Shown here: positions 7,781 through 13,861 of the stretch, piece after piece
Layout of the letters: every line of letters begins with the position of its first letter
Position numbering within the stretch: the first letter of the stretch is position 1
From: Clostridia bacterium
GTDB taxonomy: Bacteria; Bacillota_A; Clostridia; Christensenellales; Aristaeellaceae
DNA length: 22,455 bases
Assembly: GCA_017430945.1 (NCBI GenBank)
Contig: JAFRMB010000008.1
Coordinates: 1-22,455 of the forward strand
Direction: 5' to 3'
Program-made: the position numbers and the translations under genes
Notes under the pieces: generated by a model
What the model was told of the DNA's origin: nothing
Database searches by the model: none
The model's input: only the letters and a program-made list of their open reading frames with translations

Positions 7781-9028
7781 TCAGCGAATGAATACCACGC
7801 CCTCCGGGCGAATAGCCAGGACCGTGGTGGCCTTCTCGCCGAACACACTGTCCATCGTGCGGCAATACCGGTCCAGCAGATCGGACGGCACGAATGCGAG
7901 GATGGTGCCCGCGAACCCGCCGCCGTGGTTCCGCCAGGCGCCGCGGCCCCGGAGCAGCCTGCGGCTCAGCTCCATGGCCAGCGGGATCTCCTGATTGTCG
8001 CTGGCGGCCACGTTCAGGTTCTGGAGCAGCTCCCAGCTACTGTCGCCGGCGCGGATGACGCAGTCGAAAAACGCCTGTAGATCGTCGCGCTTCAGCGCTT
8101 CGGCGGCTTCGACCGCCCGGCGCGTATCGTCCACGAAGTGGAAGGCGCGCAGGATGGCGCGGTCGGAGACCACGTTTTTCAGTTTGGGCACCGCTTCCAG
8201 CAGCTGCTCGGGCGTCACCTCGTTCAGAAGCTTCGCGCCCATCTGCTGTGCCACAGCCTTCATTTCGGCGGGGATGGCCGCATACTCGTTGGTCAAATTG
8301 CCGTGTTCGCCGCCGGCGGACACGACGCATACGGCATAACCCTTCGCGCCGAAGTCGTAGTGGATGCCCTCGACGCCCGCGGGCTCTACGCCGAAATCCT
8401 GTATGGAAAGCCCGCCCACCGCGCTGGCCATCTGGTCCATCAGACCGCACGGCTTGCCGAAGTATACGTTCTCGGCATAGCGGGAGATCATGGCGTTCTG
8501 CTTGGGTTCGATGACCCAGCCGTTGTACAGCGCGTCGAACACGCCGACCAGCATGACCTCGAACGCCGCCGAAGACGACAGGCCGCTGCCCTTGAACACG
8601 GTGCTGGTGACGCTCGCGTCGAAGCCGCCCACCCGGAAGCCCAGCTGGCGAAGCCGCGCCGCCACGCCGCGGATCAGGGACAGCGTGGTCTCGCGCTCGT
8701 CCTCGTGCACGGCGTCATCCGCGATATCCACCTCAAACGGCGCCTCGAAGCCGGCGGAATACAGCTTCACGAGCGTGTCGTCCCTCGGCGCCACGGCGGC
8801 CACGGTGTCCAGGTTCACCGCCGCAGCCAACACATAGCCGTTCTGATGATCGGTGTGGTTGCCCACCACCTCTGTGCGTCCGGGTGCGGAGACGAACATC
8901 TCCGGTTCGCGGCCGAACCGCGCCCTGAAATCGTCGGCCAGCGCGGCATATCTGCCGTACTCGTCCCGCCCGCCGTACAGCGCGCTCAGCCGCTTCGCAT
9001 TCTGTTCAAACAGCTTCCTGACGTCCAT
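7781..9028 (-). CDS. galK: Galactokinase
   Basis: A 415-residue GHMP kinase that phosphorylates galactose with ATP in the Leloir pathway. The galactokinase signature is GRTEVVGNHTDHQNG (50-64), in the form usual for Clostridia rather than the enterobacterial 'GR.NLIGEHTD'. The GHMP ATP loop is GSGLSSSAA (147-155). CGLMDQ (194-199) holds the catalytic Asp198. A C-terminal glycine-rich GGGFAGT is the third GHMP motif. The start at 9028 follows GGAGG by nine bases; an in-frame ATG at 9070 lies at the predicted transcription start and is rejected. It is divergent from galT, with its own promoter, and is the first gene of a run that continues into tsaE 39 bases later. No galE or galM is in the window. 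Confidence 0.95.
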   Translation of the reverse strand: MDVRKLFEQNAKRLSALYGGRDEYGRYAALADDFRARFGREPEMFVSAPGRTEVVGNHTDHQNGYVLAAAVNLDTVAAVAPRDDTLVKLYSAGFEAPFEVDIADDAVHEDERETTLSLIRGVAARLRQLGFRVGGFDASVTSTVFKGSGLSSSAAFEVMLVGVFDALYNGWVIEPKQNAMISRYAENVYFGKPCGLMDQMASAVGGLSIQDFGVEPAGVEGIHYDFGAKGYAVCVVSAGGEHGNLTNEYAAIPAEMKAVAQQMGAKLLNEVTPEQLLEAVPKLKNVVSDRAILRAFHFVDDTRRAVEAAEALKRDDLQAFFDCVIRAGDSSWELLQNLNVAASDNQEIPLAMELSRRLLRGRGAWRNHGGGFAGTILAFVPSDLLDRYCRTMDSVFGEKATTVLAIRPEGVVFIR

Positions 9029-9060
9029 CGATATAACCTCCGTGCGCCGGATGTCGGCAT

Positions 9061-9078
9061 AATAATCCATTTATTATT
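9061..9078. promoter_or_regulatory. Possible operator dyad at the galK start site
   Basis: AATAAT (9061-9066) and ATTATT (9073-9078) form a perfect inverted repeat around CCATTT. It overlaps the galK -10 box and predicted transcription start, where a repressor would act. The short AT-rich arms could also be chance. Confidence 0.35.
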
Positions 9079-9104
9079 CTATACCATATTCGCACATTCT
9101 GCAA
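9076..9104 (-). promoter_or_regulatory. galK promoter (minus strand)
   Basis: Read on the minus strand: TTGCAG (9104-9099), 17-base spacer, TAGAAT (9081-9076). The predicted start near 9069 leaves about 40 bases of leader. It is the only obvious promoter for the galK-tsaE-tsaB-rimI-MurF-macro run. Confidence 0.75.
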
Positions 9105-9144
9105 GCACAGGCACAAAAAACCCTCAAAATACCGCAAATAACCG

Positions 9145-9173
9145 TTGACACCCGCGCCGATTTTCGGGATAAT
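9145..9173 (+). promoter_or_regulatory. galT promoter
   Basis: TTGACA (9145-9150), 17-base spacer, GATAAT (9168-9173). The predicted start is near 9180, about 30 bases before the galT ATG. The galK and galT -35 boxes face away from each other with 40 bases between them. Confidence 0.8.
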
Positions 9174-9210
9174 TGATTTGAATTCTCGTGACATGTGAGG
9201 TGCTCTGACC

Positions 9211-10743
9211 ATGACCGCCACCGAAGCGCTGTATCGCCTGGTCGATTTCGGCGTCGAGAAGGGGCTCGTCGCCCCGATCGACAAGACCTACACCCTGAAC
9301 CGCCTGCTTGAGATCATGCAGATGGACGCGCCGGAAGGCGACGCACCCATGCCGGTCCCGGCCCTCGCGACCGCCACGGCGATGCTGGACGCGCTCTGCG
9401 ACTGCGCCGTCGCATCCGGCATCCTGCAGGACAGCGGCGAGCGGCGCGAGCTCTTTTCCACAAAACTCATGGGCGCGCTGACGCCTCATCCCGCGATGGT
9501 GCGGGAGAAGTTCGGGCTCCTGAAGGATCAGCTCGGCCCCCAGGCTGCCACGAAGTGGTTCTACCAGATGTGCCGCGACGCGGATTACATCAAGGTGGAC
9601 CACATCGCCAGAAACCGGCGCTTCTTTGAGGATTCCCCCGCCGGCCGGCTGGAGATCACCATCAACCTGTCCAAACCCGAGAAGGATCCCCGCGACATCG
9701 CCGCTGCGCGCAACGCCAGGCAATCGGGCTATCCCAGGTGCATGCTTTGCGTGGAGAATCCGGGCTATGCCGGCCGCATCGGCTTCCCGGGCCGTCAGAA
9801 CCACCGGATCATCCCCCTGTCGCTGGACGGCAAGCCGTGGTATTTCCAGTACTCTCCCTATCTGTATTACAACGAGCACTGCATCGTGTTCAACCACGAG
9901 CACATCCCCATGCGCATCGACCGGGGCACCTTCCGCCGCCTCTTCGACTTCGTGGATCAGTTCCCCCACTACTTCCTGGGTTCCAATGCGGATCTGCCCA
10001 TCGTCGGCGGTTCCATCCTGTCCCACGATCACTTCCAGGGCGGCAACTACCGCTTCCCGATGGACGATGCCGCCGTGCGGATCGCGCTCGAGGCGCCCGC
10101 TGCCGGTGTGACCGCGTGGCTGGCCGACTGGCCGATGACCTGCATCGTCCTGGAGAGCGCGGACCGCGAAGCGCTGACTGCCTTGGCCGACGACATGCTG
10201 GCGGCCTGGCGCGGGTGGTCAGACCCAGCCTGCGACATATTCGCCGAGACCGACGGAACGCCGCACAACACCATCACGCCCATCGCCCGCAAGCAGGGCG
10301 GAGCCTATCGCCTCCAGCTCGTGCTGCGCAACAACCGTACCTCCGACGAGCATCCGCTGGGCGTTTTCCACCCCCACGCGGAGCTTCATCACATCAAAAA
10401 GGAGAACATCGGGCTCATCGAGGTCATGGGGCTGTTCATACTGCCGGGGCGCCTGCTCGACGAGTGCGAAGCCCTGAAGGCATACCTGACCGGGCGCCGC
10501 CCCATCGACGACGTGCCCGCGCCGGACGACGCGCTGGCGAAGCACTACGATTGGGTGCGGAGCATCGCCGCGCAGGTCGGGACGGATCTGTCCGACGATG
10601 AAGCCGACGCCGCGCTGCGCCGCGGGCTGGGCGTCAAATGCTCCCGGGTGCTGGCTGACGCGGGCGTATACAAGCAAACGCCCGAGGGCGACGCCGGCGT
10701 GCTCCGCTTCCTCGGGCACATCGGCTATCGGCCAAGGACCTGA
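9211..10743 (+). CDS. galT: UDP-glucose--hexose-1-phosphate uridylyltransferase (class II GalT)
   Basis: A 510-residue protein, far longer than the roughly 350-residue class I enzyme, and matching the Firmicutes class II family along its length. It exchanges UMP between UDP-glucose and galactose-1-phosphate, the second Leloir step after GalK. Landmarks are the N-terminal helical part with PIDKTYTLNRLLE (22-34), the middle segment with YPRCMLCVENPGYAGRIGFP (174-193), and SHDHFQGG (271-278), the histidine segment of the active site. Later, VFHPHAELHHIKKENIGLIEVMG is a conserved class II stretch. The ATG at 9211 follows a modest GAGG (9197-9200) by ten bases. It is divergent from galK and followed by a hairpin. 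Confidence 0.94.
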   Translation: MTATEALYRLVDFGVEKGLVAPIDKTYTLNRLLEIMQMDAPEGDAPMPVPALATATAMLDALCDCAVASGILQDSGERRELFSTKLMGALTPHPAMVREKFGLLKDQLGPQAATKWFYQMCRDADYIKVDHIARNRRFFEDSPAGRLEITINLSKPEKDPRDIAAARNARQSGYPRCMLCVENPGYAGRIGFPGRQNHRIIPLSLDGKPWYFQYSPYLYYNEHCIVFNHEHIPMRIDRGTFRRLFDFVDQFPHYFLGSNADLPIVGGSILSHDHFQGGNYRFPMDDAAVRIALEAPAAGVTAWLADWPMTCIVLESADREALTALADDMLAAWRGWSDPACDIFAETDGTPHNTITPIARKQGGAYRLQLVLRNNRTSDEHPLGVFHPHAELHHIKKENIGLIEVMGLFILPGRLLDECEALKAYLTGRRPIDDVPAPDDALAKHYDWVRSIAAQVGTDLSDDEADAALRRGLGVKCSRVLADAGVYKQTPEGDAGVLRFLGHIGYRPRT

Positions 10744-10760
10744 CGGCGTTCGCCCGAAAG

Positions 10761-10814
10761 ACATGTAAAACGGCCTCTGCGCCATCCCTGGCGGCGCATA
10801 GGCCGTTCACATGT
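10761..10814. terminator. Hairpin between convergent galT and the SH3 genes
   Basis: CGGCCT-TGCGCC (10771-10783) pairs with the complementary arm ending at 10805. It is further flanked by ACATGT on both sides (10761-10766, 10809-10814). On the minus strand the stem is followed by TTTTACATG, a short T-run that suits termination of the SH3 operon. On the plus strand the tail is poor. Confidence 0.6.
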
Positions 10815-10822
10815 CATCGCGA

Positions 10823-11170
10823 TCAGTAGAACGTGGGCCACTTGAGGCTGCAGTGCTCAGAGGAGATCCAGCCGACATATCCGTAGCAGTATACGCTGTA
10901 CCACGCCACACCGCCGGCATCGTACTGCGTACGGTCCAGGTATTCGTATTCAGCCCCTGCGCCGGCGCGCTCCATCACCCTGGCGCCGCCATCGGGCTTC
11001 ACGCGTATGGCCGTCTCGGTCTTCACGCGCACCCAGCCGGCGTTGTCGGGCGCGATATGCTCATAGTACTCATCGAAATACTTCGCGCCGGGGTAGCCCT
11101 CGGCCGCCGCGCCGATCGTCAAAGCCGCAGCCAACGCGACTGCCAGCGTCAGCGCCAGCATCCTTTTCAT
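10823..11170 (-). CDS. Secreted small protein with one SH3b-like domain
   Basis: A 115-residue protein. Residues 1 to about 23 are a signal peptide: MKRM, a hydrophobic Ala/Leu core, then an AAA-E type cleavage site. The rest resembles a single bacterial SH3 (SH3b) repeat, with VRVKTETAIRVKPDGG, a central AEYEYLDRTQYDAGGVAWYSV and the typical ending GYVGWISSEHCSLK. SH3b domains often bind peptidoglycan or cell-wall peptides; no catalytic domain is attached. The start at 11170 follows GGGGAGG by eight bases; a TTG two codons upstream is the alternative. It lies 31 bases after the larger SH3 gene and is probably co-transcribed from the promoter at 12107-12135. I cannot assign a specific function. 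Confidence 0.8.
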   Translation of the reverse strand: MKRMLALTLAVALAAALTIGAAAEGYPGAKYFDEYYEHIAPDNAGWVRVKTETAIRVKPDGGARVMERAGAGAEYEYLDRTQYDAGGVAWYSVYCYGYVGWISSEHCSLKWPTFY

Positions 11171-11201
11171 GCCCAATTCCTCCCCTGGCCGTGTGACGCC
11201 G

Positions 11202-12005
11202 TCAGTCCAGATACGTGTACTTGGAAGAGACCCAGCCGGTGCCGCTGCCCCAGGAGATCTTGTACCACTTCACGCCGCGCTCGTCCTTCGACGTCTTGTT
11301 CAGGTATGTGGCCTTCTCGCCGCCGTGCAGGACGCCCTTCTTCGAATAATCCCTGCCGGGACCGGAGCGAACGTTTGTGTCCTTTCCGTCCAGGACGCGC
11401 ACCACGGTGCTGCTGGAGCTCTTGCCGCCCGACTTGCCGGAGCCCTTCTTCAGGCTGGCATAGTTTGAAGACACCCATCCGCTCTTCCCTTCGAAGATCA
11501 CGGAATACCAGTCGACATCCCGGGAATCGGCGCGGATCTTGCCGGTCCCGAACAGCACGTCGCCGGAGTGTGCCGTGCCGATGGGCGAATACTCCAGCGC
11601 CGCGCCGGAGCGCACATTGACGCTCCCGCCGTTGATGTAGACGTTGGCACCATATGTGAAGGAGCCGTTCGCATAGCCGTCGTAAGAACCGCCGCTCCCG
11701 CCCGAACCGTATGTGGTCGGACCGGTGTACTTGTTGGTCAGATACGCGTAATCTGCGCAGACCCAGCCGTCCTGATAGTTGAACTCCACCGCGTACCACT
11801 GCACGCCGTCCGCGTACTGCGTGCTGCCGCGATAGTCCAGCGTCGACCCGGCGTTGACGATGCCGAGATCCTCGTTCCATGTGCCGGGATACGTGCGCAC
11901 ATGGCAGCTCTTGGAGATGTGCACATAGTTCACCGCCAGCGCAGCGCCGCCCAGACATGTCAGCAGCAGTGCCGCAAGCAACATCGTGATCACAAGCTTT
12001 TTCAT
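11202..12005 (-). CDS. Secreted protein with three SH3b-like domains
   Basis: A 267-residue protein. Residues 1-24 are a signal peptide ending AALA. Three SH3b-like repeats follow at about 27-91, 122-187 and 203-267, each ending in a GW(V)(S/C) strand: DGWVCADYAYL, SGWVSSNYASL and TGWVSSKYTYL. The repeats two and three contain the usual 'NVRSG' (129-133, 211-215). The linkers are Gly/Ser-rich (100-107) or Lys/Ser/Gly-rich (186-199), as in extracellular proteins. No lipobox, LPXTG or catalytic domain is seen. Wall binding is likely from the fold, but a receptor or signalling role is equally possible. AAGGGGG precedes the ATG by about eight bases. It is the first gene of a two-gene SH3 operon and has a perfect consensus promoter. 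Confidence 0.85.
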   Translation of the reverse strand: MKKLVITMLLAALLLTCLGGAALAVNYVHISKSCHVRTYPGTWNEDLGIVNAGSTLDYRGSTQYADGVQWYAVEFNYQDGWVCADYAYLTNKYTGPTTYGSGGSGGSYDGYANGSFTYGANVYINGGSVNVRSGAALEYSPIGTAHSGDVLFGTGKIRADSRDVDWYSVIFEGKSGWVSSNYASLKKGSGKSGGKSSSSTVVRVLDGKDTNVRSGPGRDYSKKGVLHGGEKATYLNKTSKDERGVKWYKISWGSGTGWVSSKYTYLD

Positions 12006-12038
12006 CCCAAATCCCCCTTTTCGTCGTCAAAGCAGCCA

Positions 12039-12067
12039 TCGCGGCCGCCCATTGCGCCCGGCCGCGA
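12039..12067 (-). promoter_or_regulatory. GC-rich hairpin in the SH3 operon leader
   Basis: TCGCGGCC (12039-12046) pairs perfectly with GGCCGCGA (12060-12067) around a 13-base loop. It sits between the promoter and the ribosome binding site of the SH3 operon mRNA. No T-run follows on the minus strand. Confidence 0.45.
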
Positions 12068-12106
12068 CCAGGATGATCGGTCGATCCAGCGTCGTTCTCC
12101 ACTTTA

Positions 12107-12135
12107 ATTATACATAAGAGGCGCGCCGCTGTCAA
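12107..12135 (-). promoter_or_regulatory. Consensus promoter of the SH3 operon
   Basis: Read on the minus strand: TTGACA (12135-12130), 17-base spacer, TATAAT (12112-12107). Both boxes match the sigma-70/SigA consensus exactly, predicting strong constitutive expression. The leader is about 95 bases. Confidence 0.88.
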
Positions 12136-12229
12136 TGTCCCGCCGCGGGCAGATCGCCTTTACCGCGCACGGAACGGCCGGTCTTCGATGTCCGACATTT
12201 GTTGGACGTATGCTTGACGTCAAAGGTTC

Positions 12230-12431
12230 CATGGTACCGGGATCCGGGACTTGAAACAGGGGGCGATTCTCTGTCTTGTCGCATAAGCATCCTTGGATCT
12301 TTCAAGCGGCGGACGAACTTTCTGAGAACTTCTGCGTCATTATGGCTACGCTTGCGGTCAGATCCAAGGATCCGGCGAAGCACCGGAGCATCCAAACAGA
12401 GAAAACGATGTGCCGAAGCAACCGGGCCATG
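12230..12431. other. Rod-like inverted-repeat region, possible structured RNA
   Basis: Nested complementary blocks occur in symmetrical order. TTCTCTGT (12267-12274) pairs with ACAGAGAA (12396-12403). ATCCTTGGATCT (12289-12300) pairs with AGATCCAAGGAT (12360-12371). CAAGCG (12303-12308) pairs with CGCTTG (12349-12354). Weaker outer pairs are CATGG/CCATG near 12230 and 12427. The internal loops are 14 and 24 bases. No convincing open frame with a ribosome binding site lies in 12136-12433. The rod with a large bubble resembles the general shape of 6S RNA, but I see no diagnostic sequence and no clear promoter, so strand and function are open. Confidence 0.45.
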
Positions 12432-12433
12432 TC

Positions 12434-12601
12434 CTATGGCCGCTCCGCGCGACCTTCGCGAAGCGCCTTTTCCTTTTCGCGCCTCATGACCGGCAGCCCT
12501 TCGTGAAACGCGTTGTAGATCGGCACGCCCATGCCGATGACGCTCATCCACAGGCAGTTTATGAATTCCTTCTTGGCCACCTCATATTCCCTGCTGTACA
12601 T
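12434..12601 (-). CDS. Small protein of 55 residues, unknown function
   Basis: This short gene has strong initiation signals: GGAGGGA (12613-12607) ends five bases before the ATG, and a TATAAT -10 box lies 33 bases upstream. The protein starts MYSREYEVAKKEF. It has a middle hydrophobic stretch (INCLWMSVIGMGVPIYNAF, about 14-32) that could be a short membrane helix or amphipathic segment. It ends in a charged, Lys/Arg/Glu-rich tail (about 40-55). It has one cysteine and no motif I recognise. It is divergent from the KdpDE-like pair with 150 bases between starts, so a link to that system is possible. The open frame, strong ribosome binding site and coding-like residue order support a real gene; conservation is unknown. 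Confidence 0.65.
   Translation of the reverse strand: MYSREYEVAKKEFINCLWMSVIGMGVPIYNAFHEGLPVMRREKEKALREGRAERP
12438..12478 (+). terminator. Possible plus-strand terminator inside the small gene
   Basis: GGC-c-GCTcCGCG (12438-12449) can pair with CGCGaAGCGCC (12457-12467), followed by TTTTCCTTTT. It would end a plus-strand transcript of the structured region. The T-run is also explained by Lys/Glu codons of the minus-strand small gene, so it may be fortuitous. Confidence 0.25.
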
Positions 12602-12633
12602 ACAGATCCCTCCTATGATCAGAAATCAGCCTC

Positions 12634-12639
12634 ATTATA
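12634..12639 (-). promoter_or_regulatory. -10 box of the 55-residue gene
   Basis: TATAAT on the minus strand, 33 bases before the ATG. No good -35 is seen at 16-18 bases; instead a dyad (12650-12664) occupies that place, which would suit an activator- or repressor-controlled promoter. Confidence 0.5.
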
Positions 12640-12649
12640 GAACGAAACG

Positions 12650-12664
12650 CCGCTAAGTTTGCGG
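12650..12664. promoter_or_regulatory. Dyad between the small gene and the kinase gene
   Basis: CCGCTAAGTTTGCGG has the symmetrical pattern CCGC-n-AA-n-TT-n-GCGG. It covers the -35 position of the small gene and lies upstream of the kinase. An operator is plausible; no regulator is identified. Confidence 0.4.
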
Positions 12665-12723
12665 AAAGGAACGACGTGGCAGGTAACGGATCTGATGCAG
12701 TGGGTCTCCGGGCCCGGCTTGTG

Positions 12724-12732
12724 TGTTATAAT
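12724..12732 (+). promoter_or_regulatory. Extended -10 upstream of the histidine kinase
   Basis: TGTTATAAT has the TGn plus TATAAT pattern. A recognisable -35 is missing. The predicted start near 12739 would put the ribosome binding site at the very 5' end of the mRNA, so the promoter may instead lie further upstream. Confidence 0.45.
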
Positions 12733-12751
12733 AAAAATGGAGGGATATCGT

Positions 12752-13861
12752 ATGAGACCTGCTATCATGGGGAAAAGACGGGCAAAACGGTCGACAAAGG
12801 ATCCTTTGATATTCACGGGTATCCTGTCGGTGGCGGTGCTGTTGTCCATGGCGCTCTCCGGTCTGCACGATGACAACAATCCATTCGCCACGCCGTTATT
12901 CATCCTGGCCGTGGCGCTCATCGCGCGGCTCACGGACGGCTATGTTTACGGCGTCGCCGCTTCATTGGTCGGCACTTTCTGCGTGAATTACATGTTCACC
13001 TATCCCTTCTGGCAGTTTGATGTGACGTTGACCGGCTACCCGCTGACTTTCGTGATGATGCTGATGGTCTCCATCATTATCAGTACGCTGACCACGCAGA
13101 TCAAGCGGCAGGAGCAATTGCGCCTCGATGCCGACCGCGAGAAGATGCACGCCAACCTGCTGCGCGCCATCGCCCACGATATCCGCACGCCGCTGGCGTC
13201 GATCCTCGGGGCGAGTTCGGTATTGAAGACACAGTCGCTGCCGGATATGGATCGCTCTGTGCTGCTGGACAACATCAGCCGGGACGCTCAGTGGCTCGTG
13301 CGCGTGACGGAGAATCTTCTTTCGGTCACGCGTTTGAGCGGCGGCGACGTGGCACTGAAAAAGACGGACGAGGTGCTGGAGGAGATCATCGGCAGCGCAA
13401 TTTTCAAATATCGTCACAGCGCGAATGCGGTGCCCGTGCAGGTGGATATGCCGCCTCGCCCGCTGATGGTACCCATGGACGCCGTCTTGATCGAACAGGT
13501 GCTGATCAATCTTTTTGACAACGTCAGTGCGCACGCCGTGGGGGCGACGCAAATCTGGCTGTACATATCCCGCGAAGCGGAGCGCATCGTCCTGAGCGTG
13601 GAAGACGACGGTGAGGGGATCCCGCCGGACCTGCTGCCGACGATCTTCGACGGCGGCATCCATCGATCGGACCGGGACCGTCCTGACGACCGGCGCAACA
13701 TGGGCATCGGCCTGTCAGTATGCCGCTCAATCGTTCGTGCCCATGGTGGCGATATGCGCGCCGGGAAGAGCGGTCACGGCGGTGCAGCTCTCTCCTTCTA
13801 TCTACCCTATGCGGAGGCAGACCATGTCCAATACGGTTCGCAGCAAGATCCTCATCATTGA
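12752..13861 (+). CDS. Sensor histidine kinase, KdpD C-terminal-like
   Basis: A 369-residue membrane kinase. Hydrophobic segments at about 19-37, 46-61, 65-84 and 97-114 match the four-helix DUF4118 region of KdpD. Then come the dimerisation helix with the phospho-acceptor His142 (RAIAHDIRTPL, 138-148), the N box with N257 (LINLFDN), the G1 box DDGEGI (285-290) and the G2 box GIGLSVC (318-324). The large N-terminal KdpD/Usp cytoplasmic domains are absent, so this is a short form, not a truncated gene: it has its own GGAGGGA six bases before the ATG. An upstream in-frame TTG at 12659 has no such site. Partner of the response regulator, whose start overlaps its end by 38 bases. No kdpFABC is in the window, so the stimulus is unknown. 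Confidence 0.88.
   Translation: MRPAIMGKRRAKRSTKDPLIFTGILSVAVLLSMALSGLHDDNNPFATPLFILAVALIARLTDGYVYGVAASLVGTFCVNYMFTYPFWQFDVTLTGYPLTFVMMLMVSIIISTLTTQIKRQEQLRLDADREKMHANLLRAIAHDIRTPLASILGASSVLKTQSLPDMDRSVLLDNISRDAQWLVRVTENLLSVTRLSGGDVALKKTDEVLEEIIGSAIFKYRHSANAVPVQVDMPPRPLMVPMDAVLIEQVLINLFDNVSAHAVGATQIWLYISREAERIVLSVEDDGEGIPPDLLPTIFDGGIHRSDRDRPDDRRNMGIGLSVCRSIVRAHGGDMRAGKSGHGGAALSFYLPYAEADHVQYGSQQDPHH

Noticed and set aside
8138..9148. 336-codon plus-strand open frame opposite galK
   Set aside because: Shadow of galK; it also runs across the galK promoter region and has no plausible start signal.
12228..12246. Cluster of restriction-site-like palindromes resembling a cloning polylinker
   Set aside because: CCATGG, GGTACC and GGATCC occur close together, but the flanks are genomic in composition and no vector sequence follows; chance in GC-rich DNA.
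12132..12551. 139-codon minus-strand open frame across the structured region
   Set aside because: No ribosome binding site and Arg/Gly/Ser-rich shadow composition; it overlaps the better supported 55-codon gene in another frame.
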